Assembly: GCA_902834555.1 (NCBI GenBank)
Contig: CADFJN010000002.1
Coordinates: forward strand, 118,985-182,984
Direction: 5' to 3'
Length of the DNA stretch: 64,000 nt
DNA from: Atopobiaceae bacterium
Lineage (GTDB): Bacteria; Actinomycetota; Coriobacteriia; Coriobacteriales; Atopobiaceae
The notes under the pieces were generated by a model. The model worked only from the letters and a program-made list of their open reading frames with translations. It was not told the DNA's origin and ran no database searches. A program made the translations under genes and the position numbers. Shown piece after piece: positions 1 through 9,180 of this stretch. How positions within the stretch are numbered: the first letter of the stretch is position 1; every line of letters begins with the position of its first letter.

Positions 1-2
1 TA

Positions 3-1319
3 AAGGCGCCACTCCCCTGCCTCGCCCACGAGCTTGACACTCGCCACATCGACTACGTCTATCACTACTTTGACCTGCGGCGTGTTGGCTTTGCCGAGCT
101 GCCCTACGTGGGCGTGCTCACAGATCTTCTCGGCAAGCTCGACACCAAGCTCCACACGGCCTCGGACCTCGACACGCTGGTCGAGGCAAACCTTGGCAAC
201 CTCGGCTTTGGCTACGAGACCTACGGCCGCGACGACGACCTCTCGTTTGCCCGCCCCATGCTTGTGGTGAGCGCGAGCGCCCTCTCCGAGAAGGTCGACG
301 CCCTGGCAAGCATCCCGCAGGAGGTCTGGGGCAAGACCCTCTACCTCGACGGCAACCGTATGCGCGACATCCTCACGCAGCGCAAGGTGGCGCTCGAGCA
401 GTACTTCGTGAACTCTGGCCACGCGGCGGCCGCAGCGCGCGCAACGAGCTACTTCTCGTCCGCCTCGGTGGCATCGAGCCAGATGGGCGGCATCGACTAC
501 TACCTCTTCCTCAGGCGCCTGCTTGCCAACTGGGACCGCAGGCTCCCGGCACTCCAGGAGATTCTCCCCAACCTGGCAGACCGCATCTTCACCGCAGACG
601 AGGTCACGGTGAGCTTCACCGGCCCCACCGAGGACCGCAAGCGCTTCTGGGAGCTTGGCGGCACGCTGGGCCTCGAGGAGCAGGGCGAGAACGTCTGCGA
701 GCACAGGCTCCAGATCCCCGCCCCCAAGGTCGCGCGCGAGGGCTTCGTGATCCCCTCTAACGTCTCCTTCGTGGCACGCGCCGCCGCGCCAACCACGGCA
801 GACGCAGGCACCCTGGGCACCTGGCAGGTGGCAACACGTGCACTCTCCTTCGACTACCTCTGGAACGAGGTCCGCGTGAAGGGCGGCGCCTACGGCGTGG
901 GCTTTAGCCACACCACCGAGGGCATCCGCAGGTTCTGGTCGTTCCGCGACCCCAACGTTGCCTCCACGCTCCAGCGCTACGACGGCGCCGCCGCGTGGCT
1001 TGCCAACTGGACCCCCACGGACGACGAGCTCTCCGGCTACATCGTCTCCTCCGTGGCCACGCAGGACGCTCCCGAGAAGCCCCGCGCGCTTGCCCGCAGG
1101 CAGGACATGCAGCGCTTCAACGGCAGGCCCGCCAACTGGCGAAACATCATCCGCCAGCAGGAGCTCGACACCACCGCCGAGGCCGTGCGCGCGCTCGCGC
1201 CGGCGCTCGAGCCCACCGCCGCTCCCGCGGGCGTCTGCGTCTTTGGTCCGCGTGAGGCCATCGAGGCATCCGGGCTCGACCTTACCGTGCACGAACTCGT
1301 CGGCAGCGAGGAGGTGTAA
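3..1319 (+). CDS. M16C (insulinase/presequence-protease-like) metallopeptidase, 3' part
   Basis: The open frame runs in from the left edge without a start, so only the C-terminal ~438 residues are present. The sequence has the alternating alpha/beta character of the later M16 repeats, with a VKGGAYGVGFS segment around nt 880-905. That segment corresponds to the conserved RVKGGAYG substrate-binding motif of M16C peptidases (falcilysin/PreP type). The zinc-binding HXXEH motif would lie in the missing N-terminal half. It is probably a cytosolic peptide-degrading enzyme. The stop is followed after one base by the GTG start of the next gene, whose ribosome site overlaps this 3' end, so the two are likely co-transcribed. 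The family call is firm; the substrate is unknown. Confidence 0.85.
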   Translation, partial: KAPLPCLAHELDTRHIDYVYHYFDLRRVGFAELPYVGVLTDLLGKLDTKLHTASDLDTLVEANLGNLGFGYETYGRDDDLSFARPMLVVSASALSEKVDALASIPQEVWGKTLYLDGNRMRDILTQRKVALEQYFVNSGHAAAAARATSYFSSASVASSQMGGIDYYLFLRRLLANWDRRLPALQEILPNLADRIFTADEVTVSFTGPTEDRKRFWELGGTLGLEEQGENVCEHRLQIPAPKVAREGFVIPSNVSFVARAAAPTTADAGTLGTWQVATRALSFDYLWNEVRVKGGAYGVGFSHTTEGIRRFWSFRDPNVASTLQRYDGAAAWLANWTPTDDELSGYIVSSVATQDAPEKPRALARRQDMQRFNGRPANWRNIIRQQELDTTAEAVRALAPALEPTAAPAGVCVFGPREAIEASGLDLTVHELVGSEEV

Positions 1320-1320
1320 C

Positions 1321-2640
1321 GTGGCGGGCGGCTCGGCAGGCGAGCGCCTCATAGGCTGGTACGGAGGCGTGGCCGAGAAGAACCTCTCGACGCGCCCGGA
1401 CTTTGTGCGCAACTGGCTCATGCTGGGCTTCCAGGCCATGCGCGGCAAGGTCCACCTGGCCCCCTACGGCGACCTTCTTCCCTCGGGCAACCACGGCTAC
1501 CAGCTCTTCATGGACTCCGTGGTGGGCGCACTCGCGGACTTCGACAATGCGGTGGTCACGAGTGTCTTCACCCCCAACGAGATATTCCATGCGCTGGGGG
1601 CGCACCCCGTGACGGCAGAGGCCGTGGCCTCCTTTGCGAGCGGCGCCCAGGCGGAAGGCGCGTTCATCTCTGCAGCGGAGGGACGCGGCATTCCCGAGAC
1701 GTACTGCTCCTACCACCGCATCCTCATGGGCATGGCAACCTCGGGCGTGCTCGGCAAGCCCCGCATGCTCGCCAGCTGCTCGGTTGCCTGCGACGCCAAC
1801 AACCTCACCTTCAAGGCCCTGGACCGTTTCTGGGGCGTCCCGCACGTGTACGTGGACGTCCCCTACGACGTCTCGCGTGACTCGGCTCTCTACGTGGCAG
1901 ACGAGCTGCGAGAGCTTGCCCGCGCCACGGAGGACGCGTTCTCGCGCAAGCTCGACGAGGGTCGCCTGCGCGAGGTCTGCGCATGCTCCGAGCGCACCAT
2001 GCACGAGCTTGCGGCAACGCTTCCCACGCGCCGCGGGCGCTACCTGGCAAACACCATGACCATCGACATGATGGAGATGCTCGACCTCCACCTCTCGCTG
2101 GGACTCCCAGAATGCGAGAACCTGGCGCGAGAGATGCAGCGCGACTTTCTCGCCGCCTCCCCGTACGAGGGCGTGAACCTGGTGTGGGCGCACGTCTCGC
2201 CCTACTTCCTGGAATCTCTAGGTGAGCTCGTGAACACCAGCCAGACGTCGCAGATTGTGGCATCGGACATGATGTTCGAGCACGTGAGTGCAGGGGACGC
2301 ATGGTTTGACGCATCGAGCCCCTATGAGTTCATGGCCGAACGCCTGGTGCGCAGCTGCTTCAACGGCCCGGCGACGCGCCGGGCGGACTGCATCGAGCAT
2401 CTCGCGCGCGAGACAGGCGCGGATGCCGTAGTGCTCTTCTGCCACTGGGGCTGCAAGCAGACGGCGGGCGCGGCGCAGCTCATCCGCCGGCAGCTCGAGG
2501 GCGCCGGCTGGCCCGTGCTGGTGCTCGACGGCGACGCCTGCGACCGCGCCAACTGCATGGAGGGCCAGATGTCCACGAGGTTCTCGGCCTTCCTCGAGAT
2601 GGTCGAGAAGCGCAAGGAAGCTGAGAGACATGCCAGCTGA
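1321..2640 (+). CDS. 2-hydroxyacyl-CoA dehydratase (HgdB/FldB-type) subunit
   Basis: A 439-residue iron-sulfur protein of the 2-hydroxyacyl-CoA dehydratase D-component family (COG1775). The GTG start at 1321 was chosen because a strong GGAGGTG site sits 6-7 bases upstream and the coding similarity begins there. Cysteines in ASCSVACDANN and the C-terminal CHWGCKQTAGAAQLI segment match the cluster ligands and the last conserved motif of the family. Family members eliminate water from (R)-2-hydroxyacyl-CoA, or carry out related low-potential reductions, after ATP-driven electron transfer from an activator. The next gene overlaps by 11 nt and carries that activator as a fused domain. No CoA-transferase or acyl-CoA dehydrogenase is nearby, so the true substrate is uncertain and may not be a CoA ester. 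Confidence 0.85.
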   Translation: MAGGSAGERLIGWYGGVAEKNLSTRPDFVRNWLMLGFQAMRGKVHLAPYGDLLPSGNHGYQLFMDSVVGALADFDNAVVTSVFTPNEIFHALGAHPVTAEAVASFASGAQAEGAFISAAEGRGIPETYCSYHRILMGMATSGVLGKPRMLASCSVACDANNLTFKALDRFWGVPHVYVDVPYDVSRDSALYVADELRELARATEDAFSRKLDEGRLREVCACSERTMHELAATLPTRRGRYLANTMTIDMMEMLDLHLSLGLPECENLAREMQRDFLAASPYEGVNLVWAHVSPYFLESLGELVNTSQTSQIVASDMMFEHVSAGDAWFDASSPYEFMAERLVRSCFNGPATRRADCIEHLARETGADAVVLFCHWGCKQTAGAAQLIRRQLEGAGWPVLVLDGDACDRANCMEGQMSTRFSAFLEMVEKRKEAERHAS

Positions 2641-4405
2641 ACAGCAGAAACATAGCGAACTCTTCTACGCGTGCAAGTACACACCCATCGAGCTCCTCGC
2701 GGGGTTTGGTGCCGCGCCACGCATCGCCGAGGCGGACGTTGCCTCCTTTGCGTACGCCGACGCGCTGGCCCATCCCAACCTCTGCGGCTACGGCAAGGGC
2801 CTCATCGAGCGCATGATGGCGACCGACGTGCACGAGGCCGTACTTGTGACCTGCTGCGACGTGGTACGCCGCGTCTACGACGTGCTGCAGGCCTCTGGCC
2901 GCATGGACTTCCTGTACCTGCTCGACCTGCCGCACCGGAGAGGGCCTGCGGAGATTGCGCTCTTCCGTCGTCGTCTGCGGGCGCTCGCAGACGCCTATGC
3001 CGCGTACAGCGGCGCGCAGTTCGACGTGGGTGCGGCATGCGCCGCTTGCGGGACGGGCGTGGCGCGCGCGGACGACCGCGTGACGCTCATGGGCGCGCAC
3101 GCCTCGGCATCGCTTGTCGCCGAGGTGGAGAAGGGCGTGGGCATGCCAGTGGAGAACGCCACCTGCACGAGCCGGCACCTCAAGGTCTCTCCCCCGCCCC
3201 AGCTCGCGCGGATGGCTACGGGTCCTGCCTGCGGCGTGTGCTGCGATGGCGGTGCAACCCCCGCGGCCGACCCCCTCGACGCTTTTCTCGACTGGTACGC
3301 ACCGGCGCTTCTCGGCCAGATTCCCTGCATGCGCATGGATGACATTGCCGAGCGGAGCGAGCTTGTGGGCGAGCGCGGCCAGCGGGGCGTGGTCTACCAC
3401 ACCATGAAGTTCTGCGACTACTATGGCTTTGAATACGGGGCCCTTGCGGAGAAGGACGAGATTCCCATGGTCAAGATTGAGACGGACGGTACGTCGCAGA
3501 GCGAGGGCCAGCTGCGCACAAGACTCGAGGCCTTTGGCGAAACCCTGCGGGCCCGCGGCGGTGCCGCGCACCAGGTACAGCCCGCGCCGACGGCGTCAGG
3601 CAACGCACCCGTAGGCCCCAAGGCAGCGGCCTACGTCATGGGCGTGGACTCTGGCTCCACCTCGACCGACGTCGTGATCATGGACGCAGACAGGCACATT
3701 GTGGCCACGGCCATTGTGCCAAGCGGTGCCCGCGCGGCAGACGCCGCGGCCCGTGCGATGGACGAGGCGCTCTCAAAGGCGGGTCTTGCCGCAGGCGACG
3801 TGGTCTTGCGCGTCTCGACGGGCTATGGTCGCGACAACATCGAGGGCATGGACTCCTCGGTCACCGAGATCACCTGCCACGCGCGCGGCGCCCACTACCT
3901 CGCGCCGGATGCGCGTTCGGTCATCGACATCGGCGGGCAGGACTCCAAGGTCATCCACCTGAACGCCAACGGCAGCGTGGCAGGCTTCGTGATGAACGAC
4001 AAATGCGCCGCAGGTACCGGGCGCTTCATGGAGGCCATGGCGCGCGTGCTTGAGATGGACCTCGACGAGTTCTGCCGCCGGGGCCTCGAGTGGCGCCACG
4101 AGGTGCGCATCACGAGCATGTGCACCGTGTTTGCCGAGAGCGAGGTCGTCTCGCTTGTGGCTGCAAACACCCCCACTCCCGACGTGATCCACGGGCTCGA
4201 CGTATCGGTGGCGAGAAAGACCGCCACGCTCGCAAGCCGCGTGGGTGCCGAGCCGCCCTACCTCATGACCGGTGGCGTCGCACAGAACGAGGGCGTGGTG
4301 CGCGCGCTCTCCGAGGTGCTCAAGGCACCGGTCGCCACGCACGAGGACTCGCAGCTCTGCGGCGCCATCGGCGCAGCCCTCATCGGCCTGCAGTCGCTGG
4401 GATGA
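2630..4405 (+). CDS. 2-hydroxyacyl-CoA dehydratase-like domain fused to BadF/HgdC-type ATPase activator
   Basis: A 591-residue two-part protein. Residues 1 to ~310 resemble the partner subunit of 2-hydroxyacyl-CoA dehydratases, with cysteine motifs VTCCDVV, ACAACGTG and GPACGVCCDGG and an MKFCDYYGFEY segment. Residues ~335-591 form an ASKHA-fold activator of the BadF/BadG/BcrA/BcrD family: phosphate-1 loop VDSGSTSTDVVIMD, IDIGGQDSKVI, NDKCAAGTGRFME with a [4Fe-4S] cysteine, the second ligand in ITSMCTVFAESEVV, and the adenosine motif MTGGVAQN. The activator would hydrolyse ATP to inject a low-potential electron into the dehydratase. These parts are usually separate proteins, so the fusion is notable. 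It overlaps the upstream gene by 11 nt, and its TGA stop lies inside the palindromic repeat at 4402. Confidence 0.88.
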   Translation: MPAEQQKHSELFYACKYTPIELLAGFGAAPRIAEADVASFAYADALAHPNLCGYGKGLIERMMATDVHEAVLVTCCDVVRRVYDVLQASGRMDFLYLLDLPHRRGPAEIALFRRRLRALADAYAAYSGAQFDVGAACAACGTGVARADDRVTLMGAHASASLVAEVEKGVGMPVENATCTSRHLKVSPPPQLARMATGPACGVCCDGGATPAADPLDAFLDWYAPALLGQIPCMRMDDIAERSELVGERGQRGVVYHTMKFCDYYGFEYGALAEKDEIPMVKIETDGTSQSEGQLRTRLEAFGETLRARGGAAHQVQPAPTASGNAPVGPKAAAYVMGVDSGSTSTDVVIMDADRHIVATAIVPSGARAADAAARAMDEALSKAGLAAGDVVLRVSTGYGRDNIEGMDSSVTEITCHARGAHYLAPDARSVIDIGGQDSKVIHLNANGSVAGFVMNDKCAAGTGRFMEAMARVLEMDLDEFCRRGLEWRHEVRITSMCTVFAESEVVSLVAANTPTPDVIHGLDVSVARKTATLASRVGAEPPYLMTGGVAQNEGVVRALSEVLKAPVATHEDSQLCGAIGAALIGLQSLG

Positions 4406-4432
4406 GACAAAGGGAGTTTCCCTTTGTCTCAT
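4402..4432. repeat. TGAGACAAAGGGA palindrome, copy 1
   Basis: A perfect 14-bp inverted repeat (ATGAGACAAAGGGA and its complement) around a 3-base centre. It lies exactly between the convergent dehydratase and nitroreductase genes. It supplies the TGA stop of the upstream gene and ends at the nitroreductase stop. It could act as a bidirectional hairpin terminator here. The same half-site recurs at about 23.96, 25.55, 30.73, 52.72 and 56.88 kb. Confidence 0.9.
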
Positions 4433-5017
4433 CTAAATGAGAAGGTCCTCCAGAGCGAGCTTGGGCACGTGGTGGACGCCCTCGGCGTCGCGCCAGTACG
4501 CAAGCCCGTGCTCGGTCTCGCTCGTCTCCAACACCACGCGCTCCCCACGCACGCCGAGGGCCAGCACCAGCTCGGTAACGTAGTCCTCAGCCGAGACCCC
4601 CATGGCGTCGTTCACATCGGGGTCAAAGCTCTTGAGCATGCAGCAGCCAAGCCCACGCGATGCTGCAGCCAGCGCAATCGTCTGAGCTGCAATGCCCGTG
4701 TCAATAAGGCGAACGGGATTGGTGGCAAGGGCCTTGGGTGCGCACACGGCAATGTAGCCTGTGGGTCTCTCGCCCGCAGCGGGTCCGTTCCAATCCCGCA
4801 GCAGCGCCGCCCAGTGCAGGCGCGAGAAGACCGCCGAGCGCTCCGCTGGCTCAACAACAATGTGGAAGCGCAAGACCTGCATGTTGTTTCCCGAGGGAGC
4901 AAAGCGCACTGCGTTAACCAGCGCGGCTAGGTCCCCGTAGCACAGCGGCTCGTCCTCGGCGAATCGCCGATACGAACGAGACGATCGCACCAAGTCCTGG
5001 AAGTTCTTCGAGTTCAT
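4433..5017 (-). CDS. Nitroreductase-family FMN oxidoreductase
   Basis: A 194-residue protein of the nitroreductase family. The N-terminal SSRSYRRF arginine motif and the FAPSGNNMQVLRF segment bind FMN phosphate. The C-terminal ASRGLGCCMLKSF matches the conserved (R)GLGxxxxG-type segment. The enzymes are FMN-dependent NAD(P)H oxidoreductases of varied substrates and are usually dimeric and cytosolic. The ATG at 5017 has a GGGGGTGG site just upstream. It is convergent with the dehydratase gene and lies downstream of the aminotransferase gene on the same strand, 109 bases away, so it may be read from the same promoter. The physiological substrate cannot be told from sequence. Confidence 0.85.
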   Translation of the reverse strand: MNSKNFQDLVRSSRSYRRFAEDEPLCYGDLAALVNAVRFAPSGNNMQVLRFHIVVEPAERSAVFSRLHWAALLRDWNGPAAGERPTGYIAVCAPKALATNPVRLIDTGIAAQTIALAAASRGLGCCMLKSFDPDVNDAMGVSAEDYVTELVLALGVRGERVVLETSETEHGLAYWRDAEGVHHVPKLALEDLLI

Positions 5018-5126
5018 GTCGCCACCCCCTTTGCCGGGCATGCCCGACGACCTGCCGCTGAGGCCAGTCCTCAGCAGCGCAAACGCGCCCGCGCCACGCC
5101 CAAGCAGCCACGCGAGCGCGATCTTG

Positions 5127-6287
5127 CTAGATGCCGGACTCTCCAATCCTCCGGCATGCCTCGCGCAGGCGCGCCGGAGGCATGACCAGGGCAAACCGCA
5201 CGTAGCCCTCGCCCGAGGGGCCAAAGCTCGCGCCCGGCGTCACTATGACGCCGGCCTTCTCCATGAGCTCGAGCGCAAACGCCTGGGAGTCCATGCGGCC
5301 GTGCGGAATGCGCGCCCACACGAACATCGACCCGTGCGCGTTGGGGCGCTCCCAGCCAACGACCTCCAGGCCGTCGCACAGCGCATCCCTGCGCTCCTGG
5401 TAGAGCAGGCGCTGGCGCTCAACCGAGTCGCGCGGGCCCGTAAGCGCGGCAATTGCCGCGTCCTGCTCGGGCAGGAACATGCCAAAGTCCACCTGGCTAC
5501 GGAGCTTGCGCGTGGCGGCCACGATGTCCTCGCGCCCCACCAAAAACGAGAGGCGCGCGCCGGTCACGTTGAAGGACTTGGAGAGCGAGAGGAACTCCAC
5601 GCCCACGTCGAGCGCGCCGGGATAGTCGAGGAAGCTCCCGCCGGCCGGGCCGTCGAAGACGATGTCGGAGTAGGCGTTATCGTGAATAACCACGATGTCG
5701 TGAGCCTTGGCAAAGGCGATGATTTGCTCGTACACCTCGGGCGTACCCACGGAGCCAACGGGGTTCGCGGGAAGCGAGACCACCATGTAGCGGGCCGCAT
5801 CCGCAACGTCAGCGGGAATGCCCTCCACCCACGGGAGGAAGTCGTGCTCGGCCGTGAGCGGGTAGTACCAGGGCTTTGCGCCCGCCAGAAGCGTACCTGT
5901 GGCAAAGACCGGGTAGCACGGGTCTGGGATAAGGGCCACGTCACCGGGGTCTGCCAGCGCAGCGCACACGTGGCCCATGCCCTCCTGCGTACCACGGCAG
6001 CTCATGACCATGGAGGGCGTGATTCCCTCTACGCCAAAGCGTGTGCGGTAGTAGTCGCAGACGGCCTGGAGCAGCTCGTCCTTGTCGTGCAGGGCATACT
6101 TCCAGTTGGCAGGATCTTCGGCGCTCTGCCGCAGCGCCTCGACAATATGGCGCGGTGGCTCGAAGTCCGGCGTACCAACAGAGAGGTCAAAAACCTCGCG
6201 ACCCTGTGCCTCCAGCTCGCGACGCTTGGCGTTAAGCGCGGCGAAGACCTCGTCACCAAACAGGTCGAGCCTCTTTGAGAACTGCAT
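5127..6287 (-). CDS. Class I/II PLP-dependent aminotransferase
   Basis: A 386-residue fold-type I aminotransferase. Visible landmarks are DLSVGTPDFEPPRHIVEAL at the N-terminus, the LPANPVGS(V)G motif that carries the PLP-contacting Asn, HDNAYSDIVFDG with Asp and Tyr contacts to the cofactor ring, and the Schiff-base lysine in SLSKSFNVTGARLSF. The C-terminal RFALVMPPARLREA segment carries the substrate-carboxylate arginine. Overall it resembles the LL-diaminopimelate/alanine aminotransferase (DapL/AlaC-like) group. The start at 6287 has a GGGAGGGG site; frames extending further upstream lack similarity. It is transcribed divergently from nrdD. The amino-acid specificity is not resolved. Confidence 0.85.
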   Translation of the reverse strand: MQFSKRLDLFGDEVFAALNAKRRELEAQGREVFDLSVGTPDFEPPRHIVEALRQSAEDPANWKYALHDKDELLQAVCDYYRTRFGVEGITPSMVMSCRGTQEGMGHVCAALADPGDVALIPDPCYPVFATGTLLAGAKPWYYPLTAEHDFLPWVEGIPADVADAARYMVVSLPANPVGSVGTPEVYEQIIAFAKAHDIVVIHDNAYSDIVFDGPAGGSFLDYPGALDVGVEFLSLSKSFNVTGARLSFLVGREDIVAATRKLRSQVDFGMFLPEQDAAIAALTGPRDSVERQRLLYQERRDALCDGLEVVGWERPNAHGSMFVWARIPHGRMDSQAFALELMEKAGVIVTPGASFGPSGEGYVRFALVMPPARLREACRRIGESGI

Positions 6288-6628
6288 GCGTACCCCTCCC
6301 CGGATGCAGACGTAATGTACGCATGGGACTGTAGACCACCGGCAAGCGCCGGAACACGCCTTGGGGCAATGACGAGCCCGATTGTTACATTGGGTGGGGC
6401 AGGTGGCGGCCCAGGGAGGGGCCAACGGTAGGGCGGGAGCCCGTGCCAACCCCAAGACCGGCCAGTTGGTCGCTTGGACCACATGGCACGCAAAGCCCAC
6501 AAGGCCCCTCTCACCGTTCACCGAAAATCGAGTCGATAAATTTCATCGTTATCTTAAATGTTTGAACTTCCGCCCTTTTCTCACCTGCGATGACTTCGCA
6601 ATGTTCCAACGCAATATGAAATATCGAG

Positions 6629-6676
6629 ATGCAATATCCGGTATTTATCTCACTGCCTTGGCACAAGATATTGTGG
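6629..6676 (+). promoter_or_regulatory. Candidate NrdR boxes upstream of nrdD
   Basis: The 16-mer at 6661-6676 (GCACAAGATATTGTGG) matches 13 of 16 positions of the NrdR box consensus (acaCwAtATaTwGtgt). A weaker 10/16 match starts 32 bases upstream at 6629, close to the three-helical-turn spacing typical of paired NrdR boxes. The pair lies ~120-170 bases before the nrdD start, so NrdR/ATP-cone repression of ribonucleotide reductase is likely. The rest of the 510-base gap 6288-6797 is AT-richer promoter DNA serving two divergent genes; I see no gene in it. Confidence 0.6.
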
Positions 6677-6797
6677 CATAGTAGACAGCGCCGCAACGCT
6701 GCACCGGCTGCAGCGCCAAGAGAGACACACCAAACACATTGCAAACACCTGCACGTTTTATCTTCTGCCAGGCATTGTGCAAAGGGAGAGTGAGCAC

Positions 6798-9020
6798 ATG
6801 AAGATCATCAAGCGTAACGGTTCGGAGGTCACCTTCGACGTTGCCAAGATCGAGAATGCCATCCGCAAGGCCAACATGGAGGTGCCCGAGGACGAGCGCC
6901 TCACCGAGCGCGAGATTCGCTTCGCTTCCCTCAACGTGACCGACGAGTGCATGGAGTCCGGCCACACGGTCACCGTCGAGGAGGTCCAGGACCTCGTCGA
7001 GGACCAGCTCATGGCCCTCGACCACTTCTCCGTGGCCCGCAAGTACATCATCTACCGCTACGTCCAGAACCAGAAGCGCCAGAAGAACACGACGGACGAC
7101 AAGATCCTTGCCCTCATCGAATGCAACAACGAGGAGGTCAAGCAGGAGAACTCCAACAAGAACCCCACCGTCGTCTCGGTCCAGCGCGACTACATGGCCG
7201 GCGAGGTCTCCAAGGACCTCACCATGCGTGACCTTCTCCCCGCCGACATCGTTCAGGCGCACAAGGAGGGCATCATCCACTTCCACGATGCCGACTACTA
7301 CGCGCAGCACATGCACAACTGCGACCTCATCAACCTCGACGACATGCTGCAGAACGGCACCGTCATCTCCGGCACGCTCATCGAGCGCCCGCACAGCTTC
7401 TCCACCGCCTGCAACATCGCCACGCAGATCATCGCCCAGGTGGCCTCCTGCCAGTACGGCGGCCAGTCCATCTCGCTCACGCACCTCGCGCCCTTTGTCG
7501 ACGTCTCCCGCAAGAAGATCCGTCGCTCGGTCTACGCCGAGATGGAGACCATTGGCTACAAGGCCACGCCCGAGCAGATCGACGCAATGGTCGAGAAGCG
7601 CCTGCGCGACGAGGTCGCGCGTGGCGTCCAGACCATCCAGTACCAGGTTGTCACCCTCATGACCACCAACGGCCAGGCGCCGTTCATCACCGTCTTCATG
7701 TACCTCAACGAGGCACGCAGCGCGCAGGAGAAGCACGACCTCGCCCTTATCATCGAGGAGATGCTCAAGCAGCGCTACCAGGGCGTCAAGAACGAGAAGG
7801 GCGTCTGGATCACCCCGGCGTTCCCCAAGCTCATCTACGTGCTCGAGGAGGACAACATCCACGAGGGCGACCCGTACTTCTACCTCACCAAGATGGCAGC
7901 CAAGTGCACCGCCAAGCGCATGGTGCCCGACTACATCTCCGAGAAGAAGATGCGCGAGTACAAGCTCTCCAAGGGCGAGACCGAGGGTCACGGCGACGTG
8001 TACACCTGCATGGGCTGCCGCTCCTTCCTCACGCCCGACCGCTCCGGCAACGGCTACGACAACGTCGCCAAGGCCAAGAACTACGAGCCCGGCAAGCCCA
8101 AGTACTACGGCCGCTTCAACCAGGGCGTCGTGACCATCAACCTGCCCGACGTTGCCCTCTCGTCCGATGGTGACATGGACAAGTTCTGGAAGATCTTCGA
8201 CGAGCGCCTCGAGCTCTGCCACCGCGCCCTGCGCTGCCGCCACGACCGTCTCTGCGGCACCCTCTCCGACGCCGCACCCATCCTCTGGCAGTACGGCGCG
8301 CTGGCCCGCCTCGACAAGGGCGAGAAGATTGACAAGCTCCTCTACGGCGGCTACTCCACCATCTCGCTGGGCTACGCCGGCCTCTACGAGTGCGTGAAGT
8401 ACATGACCGGCAAGAGCCACACCGACGAGGAAGCCAAGCCCTTCGCGCTCTCCGTCATGCAGCACATGAACGATAAGTGCGCCGAGTGGAAGGAAGCCGA
8501 GAACATCGACTACTCGCTCTACGGCACGCCGCTCGAGTCCACCACGTACAAGTTCGCCAAGTGCCTGCAGAAGCGCTTTGGCGTGGTCAAGGGCATCACC
8601 GACCACGGCTACATCACGAACTCCTACCACGTGAACGTGCGCGAGAAGATCGACGCCTTCACCAAGCTCAAGTTCGAGAGCGAGTTCCAGCGCCTCTCCC
8701 CCGGTGGTGCCATCTCCTACGTCGAGGTGCCCAACATGCAGGACAACCTCGAGGCCGTCATCCGCGTCATGCAGTTCATCTACGAGAACATCATGTATGC
8801 CGAGCTCAACACCAAGTCCGACTACTGCCAGGTGTGCGGCTACGACGGTGAGATCAAGATCGTGGAGGACGACGGCAAGCTTGTCTGGGAGTGCCCGCAC
8901 TGCGGCAACCGTGACCAGTCCAAGCTCAACGTGGCCCGACGCACCTGCGGCTACATTGGCACGCAGTTCTGGAACCAGGGCCGCACGGAAGAGATCAAGG
9001 ATCGCGTGCTGCACCTGTAA
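6798..9020 (+). CDS. nrdD: Anaerobic (class III) ribonucleoside-triphosphate reductase
   Basis: A 740-residue glycyl-radical enzyme that reduces ribonucleoside triphosphates to deoxy forms without oxygen. Residues 1-95 form an ATP-cone allosteric domain (MKIIKRNGSEVTF start). The body carries the NrdD pattern, including HNCDLINLDDML. Near the C-terminus a zinc ribbon (CQVCGY ~676 and CPHCGN ~698) precedes the radical motif RTCGYIG (radical glycine near residue 717). The ATG at 6798 was preferred over an in-frame ATG 21 bases upstream because a GGGAG site precedes it and family proteins begin at MKIIKRNG. Its activase NrdG lies 1.1 kb downstream beyond hairpins and a toxin-antitoxin pair. Predicted NrdR boxes lie upstream. 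Confidence 0.97.
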   Translation: MKIIKRNGSEVTFDVAKIENAIRKANMEVPEDERLTEREIRFASLNVTDECMESGHTVTVEEVQDLVEDQLMALDHFSVARKYIIYRYVQNQKRQKNTTDDKILALIECNNEEVKQENSNKNPTVVSVQRDYMAGEVSKDLTMRDLLPADIVQAHKEGIIHFHDADYYAQHMHNCDLINLDDMLQNGTVISGTLIERPHSFSTACNIATQIIAQVASCQYGGQSISLTHLAPFVDVSRKKIRRSVYAEMETIGYKATPEQIDAMVEKRLRDEVARGVQTIQYQVVTLMTTNGQAPFITVFMYLNEARSAQEKHDLALIIEEMLKQRYQGVKNEKGVWITPAFPKLIYVLEEDNIHEGDPYFYLTKMAAKCTAKRMVPDYISEKKMREYKLSKGETEGHGDVYTCMGCRSFLTPDRSGNGYDNVAKAKNYEPGKPKYYGRFNQGVVTINLPDVALSSDGDMDKFWKIFDERLELCHRALRCRHDRLCGTLSDAAPILWQYGALARLDKGEKIDKLLYGGYSTISLGYAGLYECVKYMTGKSHTDEEAKPFALSVMQHMNDKCAEWKEAENIDYSLYGTPLESTTYKFAKCLQKRFGVVKGITDHGYITNSYHVNVREKIDAFTKLKFESEFQRLSPGGAISYVEVPNMQDNLEAVIRVMQFIYENIMYAELNTKSDYCQVCGYDGEIKIVEDDGKLVWECPHCGNRDQSKLNVARRTCGYIGTQFWNQGRTEEIKDRVLHL

Positions 9021-9028
9021 GCTCGATG

Positions 9029-9113
9029 GGGGTCGCCCCCTCGTGGACATGCTCGGCGCTCGCGCGTTGCGCTCGCTCGCTTCGCGACTCGCCGTCCACG
9101 AGGGGGCGACCCC
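9029..9113. repeat. Long perfect hairpin (20-bp stem) after nrdD
   Basis: Nine bases after the nrdD stop, a 20-bp arm (GGGGTCGCCCCCTCGTGGAC at 9029-9048) is repeated perfectly inverted at 9094-9113 around a 45-base loop. The loop contains GCTTCGCGACTCGCC, nearly the same as the loop of the hairpins at 14.3 and 14.5 kb, although the stems are unrelated. It has no U-run and so is not a classical terminator. Confidence 0.85.
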
Positions 9114-9180
9114 TTCTTACAGGCAGCACGTGCTTGGCGGCTGGTGGGGGCAGAAAAGGCTCCCTGCTCGAAAACCGCGA

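Noticed and set aside
6645..9050. A long open frame antisense to nrdD (about 800 codons)
   Set aside because: It is rich in Val/Leu/His/Asp repeats typical of the complement of GC-biased coding DNA, has no ribosome site or domain, and covers a certain gene.
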